Made by a program: the position numbers and the translations under genes. The notes below the pieces were generated by a model. That model saw nothing but the letters and a program-made list of their open reading frames with translations. It did not search any database and had not been told where the DNA came from. A stretch of DNA of 64,000 bases from Lachnospiraceae bacterium AC2028 (GTDB lineage Bacteria > Bacillota > Clostridia > Lachnospirales > Lachnospiraceae), in NCBI GenBank assembly GCA_000702685.1, contig JNJD01000009.1:1-64000 (forward strand). Reading direction: 5' to 3'. This document shows, in pieces, positions 18,041-27,868 of the stretch (positions are counted from its first letter, which is position 1; the number at the start of each line of letters is the position of its first letter).

Positions 18041-20302
18041 ATGGCTGATGCAAGTACGCTCTATACTCCGGACCAGCGTTTTGAGATCCAGGAGGGCAAA
18101 AAGAAAGGCCTGAATACGAGCGTTTACGAAGATCCGAAGTTCCTTGCGATCCAGATGAGAGAGATACGTCTGGCGCTTGAGAAGGGTCTTGATGTTAGTG
18201 CGCTCAGAAATCCCGAGCTCGACTGGCTCCAGATGGGTGAGATCCGAATAGGTCTCGAGGAGAAGCTCGACATATCACTTTACGCAAAGCCGGAGATCAA
18301 CTTCCACGCAATGCGCCAGATCCGCAAGGGACTCGAGAGCGGTGTGGATGTTTCCGATTTCCTGAAGTATCCGCCCCTTGTCTCCAGACAGATCCGCAAG
18401 TCCAGACGCGACGGCGTGGATATCATGAAATACATAGAAGAGGGATACAGGGACGACCAGCTCGAACAGATCCGTATTTCCCTCACCAGGAAGATACCCA
18501 TTGAAAAGTACTTAAAGCTCGAATTCAGGGCACCCTCCATCGAGGAGTTCAGAAAAGGCCTTGAGCTCGGCATAGATATAACTCCCTACGTCAACGAAGC
18601 CTATGAATGGCGTCAGATGAGGGAGATAAGACTCGGCCTCGAAAAGCAGATAGATATAAGCAAATATTCCAATCCTCTTTTCCTTGCGCCGCAGATGAAG
18701 GAGATAAGGCTCGGACTCGAAGCCGGTCACGATGTAAGCTCCTATGCACAGCTCAGATTCTCCGCCGCCGATATGAAGGCAAAGCGCGAAGCGCTTGATG
18801 CGGAAGTCAACAAAGCGGCCGAGATTTCCTCTTCTTCCGAGACCATCGATTTCGAAAAGCTCGGCAAGCTCATCGAGGAAGACATAGAGACCGCAGAGGT
18901 CGGAAGACCTTTCAAGATAGTTCTTTCGCCCGACGGCATGGAAGCATATCTGTCCATAAGCGATATGAACCACAGACCCACGGAGGAAGAAGTCCTCGCC
19001 GAAGTATGGGCCTGCAAGATCCGCAAGGGAATCCTCCGCAACGAGGTCAAGAAAGCGACCGACGGCACTTACGAGGATGATACCGTACTCATCGCGGTCG
19101 GCAAGAATGCGCAGAACGGCAAGGACGGCTGGTACGAATATTTCTTCAAGACCGATGTCAGCAGAAAGCCCAAGCTCCTTCCCGACGGTTCCGTCGATTA
19201 CCAGGATGTCGAATGGTATGACGCGGTCAAGAAAGGTGACAGGATCGCCCTTTACCATAAGGCGGAGGACGGAATAGACGGATACGACGTAGAGGGCAAC
19301 ATCCTCAAGTCCACAAGAGGTAAGGAGCAGACGATCCTTTCCGGCAACGGATTCATAATGGACAAGGACAGATGCACCTACACCGCCAAGTACGACGGAA
19401 TGGTAAGGCTTGACGGCGACAGGCTTGAAGTATCCGAGATGCTCGAAGTCGAAGATGTCACCAGCGCATCCGGCAACGTTGTCTTTGAAGGAAGCATCAG
19501 GGTCAAGGGCAATGTCGGAGCCGGCACTCTCGTCAAGGCGGGCAAGGACATAATCGTCGACGGATTTGTCGAAGGCGCAACGCTCGAAGCGCAGGGCGAC
19601 ATCATCCTGAGAAAGGGAATGAACGGCTCCGGCAAGGGCAAGATCCACACCAAGGGCAGCGTCACCGCCAAGTTCATGGAAGGTGCGGACGTATATGCCG
19701 GCGGTCCGATACATATAGATTATTCGATGAACTCGGTTCTTTACTCCGAGGAGACGGTCGAAGCCAAGCTCCGCACCGGAACCATCGTCGGAGGCGTGTG
19801 CACCGGAGTCAAGGGTGTCATCGCCCAGAGCATCGGATCGCGTGCATCGAAACAGACGATAATCAGAGCCGGTTCTTCATCCGCTCTCATGAAACTCAAT
19901 AATGACATATACCGTCAGCTGACGAGTGCACAGGAAGAGGTCAGGATCCTCGACAATGTGCGCAGGGAGATGGAAAGCAAGGTCACTCTCGATCAGCTTG
20001 CCGGACAGCCCGTGTACGAGAAGGTCCAGAACGCACTCTTTTCCAAGGGAAAAGAGATCGAAGAGCTTACCGCCAGGCAGGAAGAGGTAAGATCGAAGCT
20101 CATTGAACTGTCCCGTGCGACGATACTCGCCAAGGGTACCATTTACGACGGAGTAAAGGTTCAGCTCGGCGGTGCCAACTGGAGCAGCGAGAAGGAATTG
20201 ACGGACGTAACACTTCGCAAGGTAAGGAAAGGTTCCGAGGAGAAGGTATTTGCTTATCACAACAGCAAGGACCCTGCGGATCCGGATGCGATCATTGAAT
20301 AG
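18041..20302 (+). CDS. FapA/DUF342-family protein with N-terminal 26-residue repeats
   Basis: A 753-residue protein. Residues 1 to about 255 consist of some ten tandem copies of a 26-residue unit of the form QMxEIRLGLExGxDVSxYxxPxF. The rest is the DUF342 (FapA) region, including a beta-helix-like stretch GNVVFEGSIRVKGNVGAGTLVKAGKDI and a C-terminal coiled coil (about 630-710). FapA homologues are linked to flagellar assembly or polymer surfaces in some genomes, but no flagellar gene is near. The ATG has CGGGAGA at six bases; a GTG ten codons earlier lacks a site. The next gene, 17 bases on, is an HD-GYP protein. Confidence 0.85.
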   Translation: MADASTLYTPDQRFEIQEGKKKGLNTSVYEDPKFLAIQMREIRLALEKGLDVSALRNPELDWLQMGEIRIGLEEKLDISLYAKPEINFHAMRQIRKGLESGVDVSDFLKYPPLVSRQIRKSRRDGVDIMKYIEEGYRDDQLEQIRISLTRKIPIEKYLKLEFRAPSIEEFRKGLELGIDITPYVNEAYEWRQMREIRLGLEKQIDISKYSNPLFLAPQMKEIRLGLEAGHDVSSYAQLRFSAADMKAKREALDAEVNKAAEISSSSETIDFEKLGKLIEEDIETAEVGRPFKIVLSPDGMEAYLSISDMNHRPTEEEVLAEVWACKIRKGILRNEVKKATDGTYEDDTVLIAVGKNAQNGKDGWYEYFFKTDVSRKPKLLPDGSVDYQDVEWYDAVKKGDRIALYHKAEDGIDGYDVEGNILKSTRGKEQTILSGNGFIMDKDRCTYTAKYDGMVRLDGDRLEVSEMLEVEDVTSASGNVVFEGSIRVKGNVGAGTLVKAGKDIIVDGFVEGATLEAQGDIILRKGMNGSGKGKIHTKGSVTAKFMEGADVYAGGPIHIDYSMNSVLYSEETVEAKLRTGTIVGGVCTGVKGVIAQSIGSRASKQTIIRAGSSSALMKLNNDIYRQLTSAQEEVRILDNVRREMESKVTLDQLAGQPVYEKVQNALFSKGKEIEELTARQEEVRSKLIELSRATILAKGTIYDGVKVQLGGANWSSEKELTDVTLRKVRKGSEEKVFAYHNSKDPADPDAIIE

Positions 20303-20319
20303 AACATAGGAGAAAGCCT

Positions 20320-21432
20320 ATGGCGGCAAAGATACTAATCATTACCGGAAAACTTGTTGAACGCGAAGAACTCTCTGATATCTTCAGGGAAGGCTATGAG
20401 GTGCTGCTCGCTTCCAACGGCGAAGAGGCGAGGAAGATGCTTGTCGAGCACGGTACCGACCTCGGATGCGTCTTCATCCGTGAGGATCTTCCCGGCATAA
20501 GCGGCGATGCGCTCATCAAGGCATCTGCGGAGAGCGGTCTCATCAGAAAGGTTCCCTTCATCGTCATTGAGGGAGAGGATGATCCGGAGACCCCGAAGGA
20601 ATGGTTCGAGATGGGCGTGATGGACTTTGCCAAGAAACCCTTCAGAGCCAAGGCGATAAGAAGGAGAGTCGAGAATCTCTCCAGGATAACAAGACGCCAG
20701 AATGTATCGAGCTCCAAGCTCGGCGCCCAGGACGAAACACTCAAGAAACAGTTCAGGCTTCTGACCCTGCAGTCCGAGGAACTTAAAAAGAGCCGTAACC
20801 TGCTCCTTGAATCCCTCGGTTCCATAGTCGAGTACAGAAACCTTGATTATTCGAAGCATATTGAGCATGTAAAGACCTTCACCCTTATCCTCGGAAACAG
20901 GATGATGGAGGATTATCCGGATCTCGGACTTACCAAAGAGAAAATAGAGATCTACGCAACTGCGAGCATGCTCCACGATATCGGCAAGATCTGCCTTCCC
21001 GACAACATAATCCTCAAGCCCGGAAGACTTACGCCCGAGGAGATCGAGCTCATGAGATCCCATACGACCAAGGGATGCGAGATGCTCGAAGGGATCAAGC
21101 AGTACATCGGAAAAGAATATCTGGCCGCGGCCTTTGATATCTGCAGGTACCACCACGAAAGATATGACGGAAACGGATATCCCGACGGAATAAGCGGCGA
21201 TTCGATCCCTCTTTCCGCACAGATCGTAGGTATAGCGGATATATATGACGGACTTGTGAGCGAGAGAGTTTACAAGAAAGCCACCGAAAAGAGCAAAGCA
21301 TTCGAAATGATCTCGGCGGGGGAATGCGGCGTCTTTGCTCCCAGAGTAATGGAAGCCTTCAGAAAGTGTCGTGAGAAGTTTGAAGAGATAGCTGACCAGA
21401 CAGGTATGGAATTTACAGAAGACGATAAGTGA
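20320..21432 (+). CDS. HD-GYP domain protein with degenerate receiver
   Basis: A 370-residue protein: receiver-like domain (1-120), linker helix, HD-GYP domain (about 165-360). The HD pair is in MLHDIGKICLPD, and the GYP signature region is HHERYDGNGYPDGI. HD-GYP enzymes usually hydrolyse cyclic di-GMP. In the receiver the acidic pair is replaced (IITGK), and the expected phospho-Asp aligns with Arg in VFIREDLPG, while the Lys (KKPF) is kept. It probably does not accept phosphate. It follows fapA by 17 bases and ends 8 bases before the sugar kinase start. Confidence 0.85.
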   Translation: MAAKILIITGKLVEREELSDIFREGYEVLLASNGEEARKMLVEHGTDLGCVFIREDLPGISGDALIKASAESGLIRKVPFIVIEGEDDPETPKEWFEMGVMDFAKKPFRAKAIRRRVENLSRITRRQNVSSSKLGAQDETLKKQFRLLTLQSEELKKSRNLLLESLGSIVEYRNLDYSKHIEHVKTFTLILGNRMMEDYPDLGLTKEKIEIYATASMLHDIGKICLPDNIILKPGRLTPEEIELMRSHTTKGCEMLEGIKQYIGKEYLAAAFDICRYHHERYDGNGYPDGISGDSIPLSAQIVGIADIYDGLVSERVYKKATEKSKAFEMISAGECGVFAPRVMEAFRKCREKFEEIADQTGMEFTEDDK

Positions 21433-21440
21433 GGTTAAAA

Positions 21441-23033
21441 ATGGCAGACGCAAAAAGCATCATCTCAGAAGGTAAAGCGATCCTCGGAATAGAATTCGGT
21501 TCTACCAGGATCAAGAGTGTACTTACCGCCCCCAACCACGAGATCATCGGAACGGGCATCTATGACTGGGAAAATTCCCTCGTAGACGGCATCTGGACAT
21601 ACCCTATGGAGCAGATCATTGCGGGTATGAAGGGAAGCTACGCATCACTTGTATCTGACGTTAAGTCCAAATACGGATGCGAAATCGTTAATCTTGCAGG
21701 CATCGGCATAAGTGCGATGATGCACGGATACCTTCCTTTTGATCGGGACGGAAAGCAGCTCGCGGAGTTCCGTACCTGGAGAAACACCATGACCGCAGAG
21801 GCAGCAGGCGTACTCTCCAAGGAGTTCAACTTTAACATTCCCCAGAGATGGAGCATCGCTCATCTCTATCAGGCAATTCTATCCGGTGAGGACCACGTGC
21901 CTCAGATCGCATTCCTCACCACACTCGCAGGATATATCCACTTCAGACTTACCGGTGAAAAGAATATGGGTGTCGGCGAAGCATCCGGCATGTTCCCCAT
22001 CGATCCCGCAACCTGTGATTACGACAAGGCGATGATCGACAAGTTCGATGCCCTTATCTCCGGAAAGGGATTCGGATGGAAGATCGAAGACATCCTTCCC
22101 AAGGTTCTTAAGGCAGGCGAGAAGGCAGGAACTCTTACAGCCGACGGCGCGGCACTCCTCGATGACAGCGGAAAGCTTCAGGCGGGTGCGGTATTTGCTC
22201 CCTGTGAGGGTGATGCCGGAACCGGAATGTGCGCAACCAACGCCGTTGCTCCCGGAACAGGCAATATCTCCGCGGGAACCTCCGTTTTCTCAATGGTCGT
22301 TCTCGAGAAGAACCTCTCCAAGCCTCACGAGGAGATCGACGTGGTCACCACTCCCGACGGACTTCCCGTTGCGATGGTACACTGCAACAACTGCTCATCC
22401 GACATCAACGCATGGGTCAAGCTCTTTGCCGACTTTGCGAAGGTCATGGGACTTGATGTGAACGTAGGCGATATCTACACCAAGCTCTTCACCGATGCTT
22501 ACAAAAACGGCGCGAAGGACTGCGCGGGCGTTACATCCATCAACTACTTCTCCGGCGAGCCCGTTACCGGCCTCGTAAACGGACGTCCCATGGTTGTAAG
22601 AACTCCCGATGCCGATTTCTCAATAGCAAACTTCATGCGCAGCAACATCTACAGCGCATTTGCAACACTTAAGTACGGCAACGACATTCTTTCGAGAGAA
22701 GAGAACATCACCGTCAAGAACATGATGGCACAGGGCGGACTTTTCAAGACTCCCCTCGCTGCACAGCAGATGCTCTCCGACGCACTGAACTGCCCCGTCA
22801 CCGTTCCCGAGACCGCAAGCGAAGGCGGAGCATGGGGAATGGCGGTCCTTGCGGCATACAGCCTGCAGAAGGAAGACGGCGAGAGTCTCGGCGACTATCT
22901 CGAAAAGAAAGTCTTCGCGGGCCAGAAGAGCAGCACGCTTAATCCCGATGCCGAAGGCGTAAAGGGATTTGATAAATACATGGAAGATTACAAGAAGGCC
23001 CTTAAGGCCGAGAAGATTGTAGCGGACGAGTGA
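21441..23033 (+). CDS. FGGY-family carbohydrate kinase (ribulokinase/xylulokinase type)
   Basis: A 530-residue two-domain sugar kinase. The N-terminus has [13 protein letters not shown] (phosphate 1 loop), and the C-terminal half has [28 protein letters not shown] (adenosine/phosphate 2 region). With araD next to it, the likely substrate is L-ribulose or a related pentulose, giving the 5-phosphate. It is a divergent member, not close to E. coli AraB. The start is ATG with GTGAGG; the operon continues to rpe. Confidence 0.8.
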   Translation: MADAKSIISEGKAILGIEFGSTRIKSVLTAPNHEIIGTGIYDWENSLVDGIWTYPMEQIIAGMKGSYASLVSDVKSKYGCEIVNLAGIGISAMMHGYLPFDRDGKQLAEFRTWRNTMTAEAAGVLSKEFNFNIPQRWSIAHLYQAILSGEDHVPQIAFLTTLAGYIHFRLTGEKNMGVGEASGMFPIDPATCDYDKAMIDKFDALISGKGFGWKIEDILPKVLKAGEKAGTLTADGAALLDDSGKLQAGAVFAPCEGDAGTGMCATNAVAPGTGNISAGTSVFSMVVLEKNLSKPHEEIDVVTTPDGLPVAMVHCNNCSSDINAWVKLFADFAKVMGLDVNVGDIYTKLFTDAYKNGAKDCAGVTSINYFSGEPVTGLVNGRPMVVRTPDADFSIANFMRSNIYSAFATLKYGNDILSREENITVKNMMAQGGLFKTPLAAQQMLSDALNCPVTVPETASEGGAWGMAVLAAYSLQKEDGESLGDYLEKKVFAGQKSSTLNPDAEGVKGFDKYMEDYKKALKAEKIVADE

Positions 23034-23049
23034 TCCGCGGGGAGTAAGG

Positions 23050-23748
23050 ATGTTAGAAGAATTAAAAAAGATTGTTTGCGAAGCGAACCTGATGCTTCCG
23101 AAGCACGGACTCGTAACCTTCACCTGGGGCAATGTAAGCCAGATCGATCACGAGAAGGGACTCATAGTAATCAAGCCCAGCGGCGTTCCCTATGAGACGA
23201 TGAAGCCCTCCGACATGGTGGTCGTCGACCTCGAAGGAAATGTTGTGGAGGGTGACCTCAATCCCTCATCCGACATGCCGACCCATGTTGAGCTCTACAA
23301 GGCATTCCCCGAGATAGGCGGTGTTGTCCACACCCACTCATCATATGCGACGAGCTGGGCACAGGCGGGACTCGACATTCCCTGCTACGGAACCACCCAT
23401 GCGGATTACATCTACGGAAGCGTACCGTGCCTCCGAGTTCTCACCGCAGCGGAGATCGATGAAGCGTATGAAAAGAATACGGGAGTTCTGATCACCGACT
23501 ACTTTAAGAATTCCGGCAGGGAGATCATGGCCGTTCCCGCAGTCCTTTGCAAGAACCACGGTCCCTTCACCTGGGGCAAGGATGCGAACGATGCGGTCCA
23601 CAATGCGGTAGTACTCGAAGAGGTTGCCAAGATGGCATACAGGGCAAGACTCATCAATCCCGAGATCCAGCCCGCACCTCAGGAGCTTCAGGACAAGCAC
23701 TACTTAAGAAAGCACGGACCGAACGCTTACTACGGCCAGAAGAAATAA
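23050..23748 (+). CDS. araD: L-ribulose-5-phosphate 4-epimerase
   Basis: A class II aldolase-fold protein of 232 residues. The zinc-binding histidines are in [15 protein letters not shown] and further on [12 protein letters not shown], both AraD landmarks. It converts L-ribulose 5-phosphate to D-xylulose 5-phosphate, which the transketolase and epimerase genes downstream would use. It starts 16 bases after the kinase gene. Confidence 0.92.
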   Translation: MLEELKKIVCEANLMLPKHGLVTFTWGNVSQIDHEKGLIVIKPSGVPYETMKPSDMVVVDLEGNVVEGDLNPSSDMPTHVELYKAFPEIGGVVHTHSSYATSWAQAGLDIPCYGTTHADYIYGSVPCLRVLTAAEIDEAYEKNTGVLITDYFKNSGREIMAVPAVLCKNHGPFTWGKDANDAVHNAVVLEEVAKMAYRARLINPEIQPAPQELQDKHYLRKHGPNAYYGQKK

Positions 23749-23757
23749 TGTGAAACG

Positions 23758-23791
23758 GTAACTTCCGAAACCCGAGGGCCGGAGAAGTTAC
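23758..23791 (+). promoter_or_regulatory. intercistronic hairpin between araD and tktN
   Basis: GTAACTTC (23758-23765) pairs with GAAGTTAC (23784-23791), with inner CCG/CGG and CCC/GGG pairing. There is no T run, so it is more likely an mRNA stability or processing element than a terminator. Confidence 0.5.
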
Positions 23792-23829
23792 GGATAAATA
23801 TCAGCAGGCTAACTGCAAAAGGAGAAAAA

Positions 23830-24657
23830 ATGGATAATCTTCAGCTCAAGAAATATGCCAACGAAGTTCGTAAAGGCATAATCACCTCAACACATTCGGC
23901 AAAGGCCGGACATCCCGGCGGATCTCTTTCCGCAGCAGATGTATTCACATTTCTTTACTTTGAAGAGATGAACATCGATCCCAAGGATCCCGAGAAGGCA
24001 GACAGGGACAGATTCGTTCTTTCCAAGGGACACACCGCTCCCGGACTCTATGCCGCACTCGCTAACAGAGGATACTTCCCTGTTGATGATCTTAAGACAC
24101 TCAGAAAACTCGGTTCCTATCTTCAGGGACATCCCAATATGCACATCCCCGGAGTCGATATGGCTTCCGGTTCACTCGGACAGGGAATCAGCGCAGCAGT
24201 AGGTATGGCACTCGGCGCTAAGCTTGACGGCAAGGATTACAGAGTCTACACTCTCCTCGGAGACGGCGAGATCCAGGAAGGCCAGGTATGGGAAGCTGCT
24301 ATGTTCGCAGGCTTCCGCAAGCTCGACAATCTCGTAGTCATCGTAGACAACAACGGACTTCAGATCGACGGACCCGTTGATAAGGTATGCTCACCCTATC
24401 CCATCGCCGACAAGTTCAAGGCATTCAACTTCAACGTAGTTGAGACCGATGCTCACGACTTCGACCAGATCCGCGCAGCATTCAAGAACGCAAGAGAGAC
24501 CAAGGGCATGCCCACCTGTATCGTCCTTCATTCCGTAAAGGGTAAGGGAGTTTCCTTCATGGAGAACAACGCTGACTGGCACGGCAAGGCACCCAACGAC
24601 GAAGAGTACGCAAAGGCAATGGAAGATCTTGCCAAGATCGACGCAGAACTCGCTTAA
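23830..24657 (+). CDS. transketolase, N-terminal subunit
   Basis: A 275-residue protein equal to the thiamine-pyrophosphate-binding half of transketolase. It shows HSAKAGHPGGSLSAAD, SKGHTAPGLYAAL and the TPP motif GDGEIQEGQVWEAAMFAG with VDNNGLQIDG. The enzyme is split, as in many Firmicutes and archaea, and acts with the next gene product to link pentose and hexose phosphates. It has an AAAGGAG site. Confidence 0.94.
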   Translation: MDNLQLKKYANEVRKGIITSTHSAKAGHPGGSLSAADVFTFLYFEEMNIDPKDPEKADRDRFVLSKGHTAPGLYAALANRGYFPVDDLKTLRKLGSYLQGHPNMHIPGVDMASGSLGQGISAAVGMALGAKLDGKDYRVYTLLGDGEIQEGQVWEAAMFAGFRKLDNLVVIVDNNGLQIDGPVDKVCSPYPIADKFKAFNFNVVETDAHDFDQIRAAFKNARETKGMPTCIVLHSVKGKGVSFMENNADWHGKAPNDEEYAKAMEDLAKIDAELA

Positions 24658-24714
24658 CCCTTAAGTCACTAACATAAATACATCAAATGCCGAATACGGC
24701 GTGAAAGGATAATC

Positions 24715-25653
24715 ATGGCAGACGTTAAAAAGATAGCAACCAGAGAGAGCTACGGAAATGCTCTCAAAGATCTTGCGGAAGAGTTTCCGCAGCTTGTAGT
24801 TCTTGATGCCGACCTCGCAGGTGCGACCAAGACCGGTATCTTCAAGAAAGCATATCCTGACAGACATATCGACTGCGGTATCGCAGAATCCAATATGATG
24901 GGCATCGCAGCAGGACTTTCCCTTACCGGCAAGATCCCCTTCGCAAGCTCATTCGCAATGTTCGCAGCAGGAAGAGCATTCGAGCAGGTAAGAAACTCCA
25001 TCGGATATCCCCATCTCAATGTTAAGATCGGTGCTACCCATGCAGGACTTACCGTAGGTGAGGACGGAGCTTCCCACCAGTGCAACGAGGACATCGCTCT
25101 TATGAGAACCATTCCCGGAATGGTAGTTATGTGTCCCTCCGATGATATCGAGGCTAAGGCAGCCGTAAGAGCGGCTCTCGAGCATGTAGGCCCCGTTTAC
25201 ATCAGATTCGGACGTGCGGCTGTTCCCGTTATCAATGACAGACCCGATTACAAGTTCGAGATCGGCAAGGGACAGATCGTAAGAGAAGGCAAGGACGTTA
25301 CCATCGTAGCAACCGGTATCATGGTTGATTCCGCACTCCAGGCTGCAGAGAAGCTCGCAGCTGACGGAATCGATGCGGAGGTCATCAACATCTGCACCAT
25401 CAAGCCTCTCGATAAGGACATCATCGTAAACAGCGCCAAGAAGACCGGCAAGGTTGTCACCTGCGAAGAGCACTCAGTCATCGGCGGTCTCGGTTCCGCA
25501 GTATGTGACGCGCTTGCAGAGGAGTATCCCGTTAAGGTTAAGAAGATCGGTATGCAGGACGTATTCGGCGAGTCCGGATCCGCATCAGACCTCCTCAAGA
25601 AGTACGAACTCGACGGCGACGGAGTTTATAAGCAGGTCAAGGAGTTTGTATAA
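24715..25653 (+). CDS. transketolase, C-terminal subunit
   Basis: A 312-residue protein with the pyrimidine-binding and C-terminal domains of transketolase. It has DADLAGATKTGIFKKAYPDRH, CGIAESNMMGIAAGLS and HAGLTVGEDGASHQ. It complements the N-terminal subunit encoded upstream. The stop is followed at once by the rpe start (TAAATG). Confidence 0.94.
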   Translation: MADVKKIATRESYGNALKDLAEEFPQLVVLDADLAGATKTGIFKKAYPDRHIDCGIAESNMMGIAAGLSLTGKIPFASSFAMFAAGRAFEQVRNSIGYPHLNVKIGATHAGLTVGEDGASHQCNEDIALMRTIPGMVVMCPSDDIEAKAAVRAALEHVGPVYIRFGRAAVPVINDRPDYKFEIGKGQIVREGKDVTIVATGIMVDSALQAAEKLAADGIDAEVINICTIKPLDKDIIVNSAKKTGKVVTCEEHSVIGGLGSAVCDALAEEYPVKVKKIGMQDVFGESGSASDLLKKYELDGDGVYKQVKEFV

Positions 25654-26331
25654 ATGAAAAATATTCTTGCCCCCTCAATACTTGCTGCAGACTTCAATCA
25701 TCTGGGAAAACAGATAGCGGAAGTCCGTGAAGGGGGCGCACCATATCTTCATTTCGATGTTATGGACGGGATCTTTGTCCCGTCCATATCCTTCGGGATG
25801 CCTGTCATGAAGTCGATCCGTAAGGAAACGGACCTCTTTATAGATGCACATCTCATGATAGAAAAGCCCGGCAGATACATCGAAGAATTCGCAAAAAGCG
25901 GTGCGGACGGCATCACATTCCATGTCGAAGCCGATCCCGAGCACGCTGCGGACATAATCAGACAGATCCACGATACAAAAGCACTTACGGGTAAAGCATT
26001 GCGCGCCGGAATTTCCGTTAAGCCAAATACGCCGATAAGTGCTATACTTCCCTATGCGGCCGATGTCGACATGATCCTCGTCATGACTGTCGAGCCCGGA
26101 TTCGGCGGACAGAAGCTGATCCCCGAGACCGTGGATAAGGTCAGGGCGCTCAGGGCGTTCATCGATGCCGAGGGACTTGATACCGATATCGAAGTCGACG
26201 GCGGCATAACCGCGGACAATATCGCGGATATCAACAAAGCCGGAGCAAATGTCATTGTCGCAGGCTCAGCGGTATTCAATGACGATCCTCTCGGAAGTAC
26301 GAAGAAGCTCCTTTCCCTTATCGGAGCATAG
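25654..26331 (+). CDS. rpe: ribulose-phosphate 3-epimerase
   Basis: A TIM-barrel enzyme of 225 residues. Landmarks are APSILAADF, HFDVMDGIFVPSISFG, HLMIEKP, MTVEPGFGGQ and EVDGGI, which together hold the metal ligands and phosphate site. It interconverts D-ribulose 5-phosphate and D-xylulose 5-phosphate and ends the pentose operon. Confidence 0.96.
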   Translation: MKNILAPSILAADFNHLGKQIAEVREGGAPYLHFDVMDGIFVPSISFGMPVMKSIRKETDLFIDAHLMIEKPGRYIEEFAKSGADGITFHVEADPEHAADIIRQIHDTKALTGKALRAGISVKPNTPISAILPYAADVDMILVMTVEPGFGGQKLIPETVDKVRALRAFIDAEGLDTDIEVDGGITADNIADINKAGANVIVAGSAVFNDDPLGSTKKLLSLIGA

Positions 26332-26399
26332 CGGCAAAAGTCATATCAGACGACGTCAGCTGAAAATATTGAATTTTTTGAAAGGTTTGGTTTTAAGCA

Positions 26400-27806
26400 A
26401 TGGGTGGTTTTTTCGGAGTAGCTGCTAAAGAAAACTGTGTGTTCGATCTCTTTTTCGGAACGGACTATCATTCACACCTCGGAACCCGCAGGGGCGGACT
26501 TGTCGTATACGGAGCGGACGGATTCAACCGTGCGATCCACAATATCGAGAACTCACCCTTCAGGACCAAGTTCGATAAGGAAGTCCAGGAGATGGACGGA
26601 TATATGGGAATCGGTTCGATCTCCGATTACGAGCCCCAGCCCCTTATCATCCACTCCCACCACGGAACCTACGCTCTGGTCACCGTATCCAAGGTCAACA
26701 ATTCCGATGAACTTGCAAAGCAGCTTATAGACCGCGGCCTTTCGCATTTTATGGAGATGAGCTCCGGTGAGATCAATGCGACCGAGCTTATCGCAGCACT
26801 CATCAATACCAAAGAAAACCTTATCGACGGCATCGACTATGCCCTTTCCGCAGTTGACGGAAGCGTATCGCTTCTCATGCTCACACCGAAGGGCATCTAT
26901 GCCGCAAGGGATAAGCAGGGAAGAACTCCCGTAGTCATCGGAAGAAAGGACGGAGCGTTCTGCCTTTCATTCGAAAACTTCGCATACAAGAACCTCGGCT
27001 ACAGCGATTACAAGGAGCTCGGCCCCGGTGAGATCGTATGTGTGACCGACTCCAACTGCGTAACCCTCAAAGCACCCGGGGACAACATGAAGATCTGTAC
27101 CTTCCTCTGGGTCTACTACGGATATCCTTCAAGCTCATACGAGGGAACCAGCGTAGAGAAGATGCGTTACGACAACGGTGCCGCAATGGCAACCCGCGAT
27201 GACGTCAAGGCAGACATCGTTGCAGGTGTACCCGATTCCGGAACCGCACATGCAGTGGGATATGCGAACAAGTCGGGAATCCCCTTCTCAAGACCTTTCA
27301 TCAAGTACACACCGACCTGGCCCAGGTCGTTCATGCCCACCATGCAGAGCAAGCGTGACCTCATCGCGAAGATGAAGCTGCTCGCAGTCGAGGAGCTCAT
27401 CAAGGGCAGAAGCATCATCCTCATCGACGACTCCATCGTCAGAGGAACCCAGCTCAGGGAGACCACCGAATTCCTTTACAAGTCGGGAGCGAAGGAAGTC
27501 CACGTAAGACCCGCATGTCCTCCCCTTGTTTACGGATGTAAGTATCTGAACTTCTCCAGATCCAAGTCCGAGATGGACCTCATCACCAGAAGAGTCATTG
27601 AAAGACTCGAGGGCGGCAACGTTACCGAGGAAGTCCTCAGGCAGTATGCCGATCCCGATTCCGAGAAGTATGCACAGATGCTCGAGGAGATCAGGAAGGA
27701 AATGAACTTCACATCCCTCAGATATGCGCGTCTCGATGACATGCTCGATGCAACGGGCCTTCCTCACGAGAAGCTCTGCACTTATTGCTGGGACGGAAAA
27801 GAATGA
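26400..27806 (+). CDS. PurF-like protein lacking the glutaminase nucleophile
   Basis: A 468-residue homologue of glutamine PRPP amidotransferase. The PRPP loop IILIDDSIVRGTQ is intact. Probable Fe-S ligands of B. subtilis-type PurF are kept: Cys in KICTFLW, Cys in VYGCKYL and the C-terminal CTYC. The protein begins MGGFFGVA, whereas active PurF begins with Cys after processing (MC). So glutamine hydrolysis should be impossible unless another residue serves. It could use ammonia or be regulatory (inference). The ribosome site is weak (AAAGG about 14 bases upstream). Confidence 0.85.
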   Translation: MGGFFGVAAKENCVFDLFFGTDYHSHLGTRRGGLVVYGADGFNRAIHNIENSPFRTKFDKEVQEMDGYMGIGSISDYEPQPLIIHSHHGTYALVTVSKVNNSDELAKQLIDRGLSHFMEMSSGEINATELIAALINTKENLIDGIDYALSAVDGSVSLLMLTPKGIYAARDKQGRTPVVIGRKDGAFCLSFENFAYKNLGYSDYKELGPGEIVCVTDSNCVTLKAPGDNMKICTFLWVYYGYPSSSYEGTSVEKMRYDNGAAMATRDDVKADIVAGVPDSGTAHAVGYANKSGIPFSRPFIKYTPTWPRSFMPTMQSKRDLIAKMKLLAVEELIKGRSIILIDDSIVRGTQLRETTEFLYKSGAKEVHVRPACPPLVYGCKYLNFSRSKSEMDLITRRVIERLEGGNVTEEVLRQYADPDSEKYAQMLEEIRKEMNFTSLRYARLDDMLDATGLPHEKLCTYCWDGKE

Positions 27807-27813
27807 TCTAAAA

Positions 27814-27850
27814 GAAAGAGAGCTTCGCGGGTCTTCCGGGGAGCTCTTTC
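27814..27850 (+). promoter_or_regulatory. hairpin between the PurF-like gene and next gene
   Basis: GAAAGAG-AGCT pairs with AGCTCTTTC with a small bulge and a GC-rich loop of about 17 bases. It has no T run. A weak terminator or stability hairpin. Confidence 0.35.
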
Positions 27851-27868
27851 AAAATCGGGGGAGTATGT

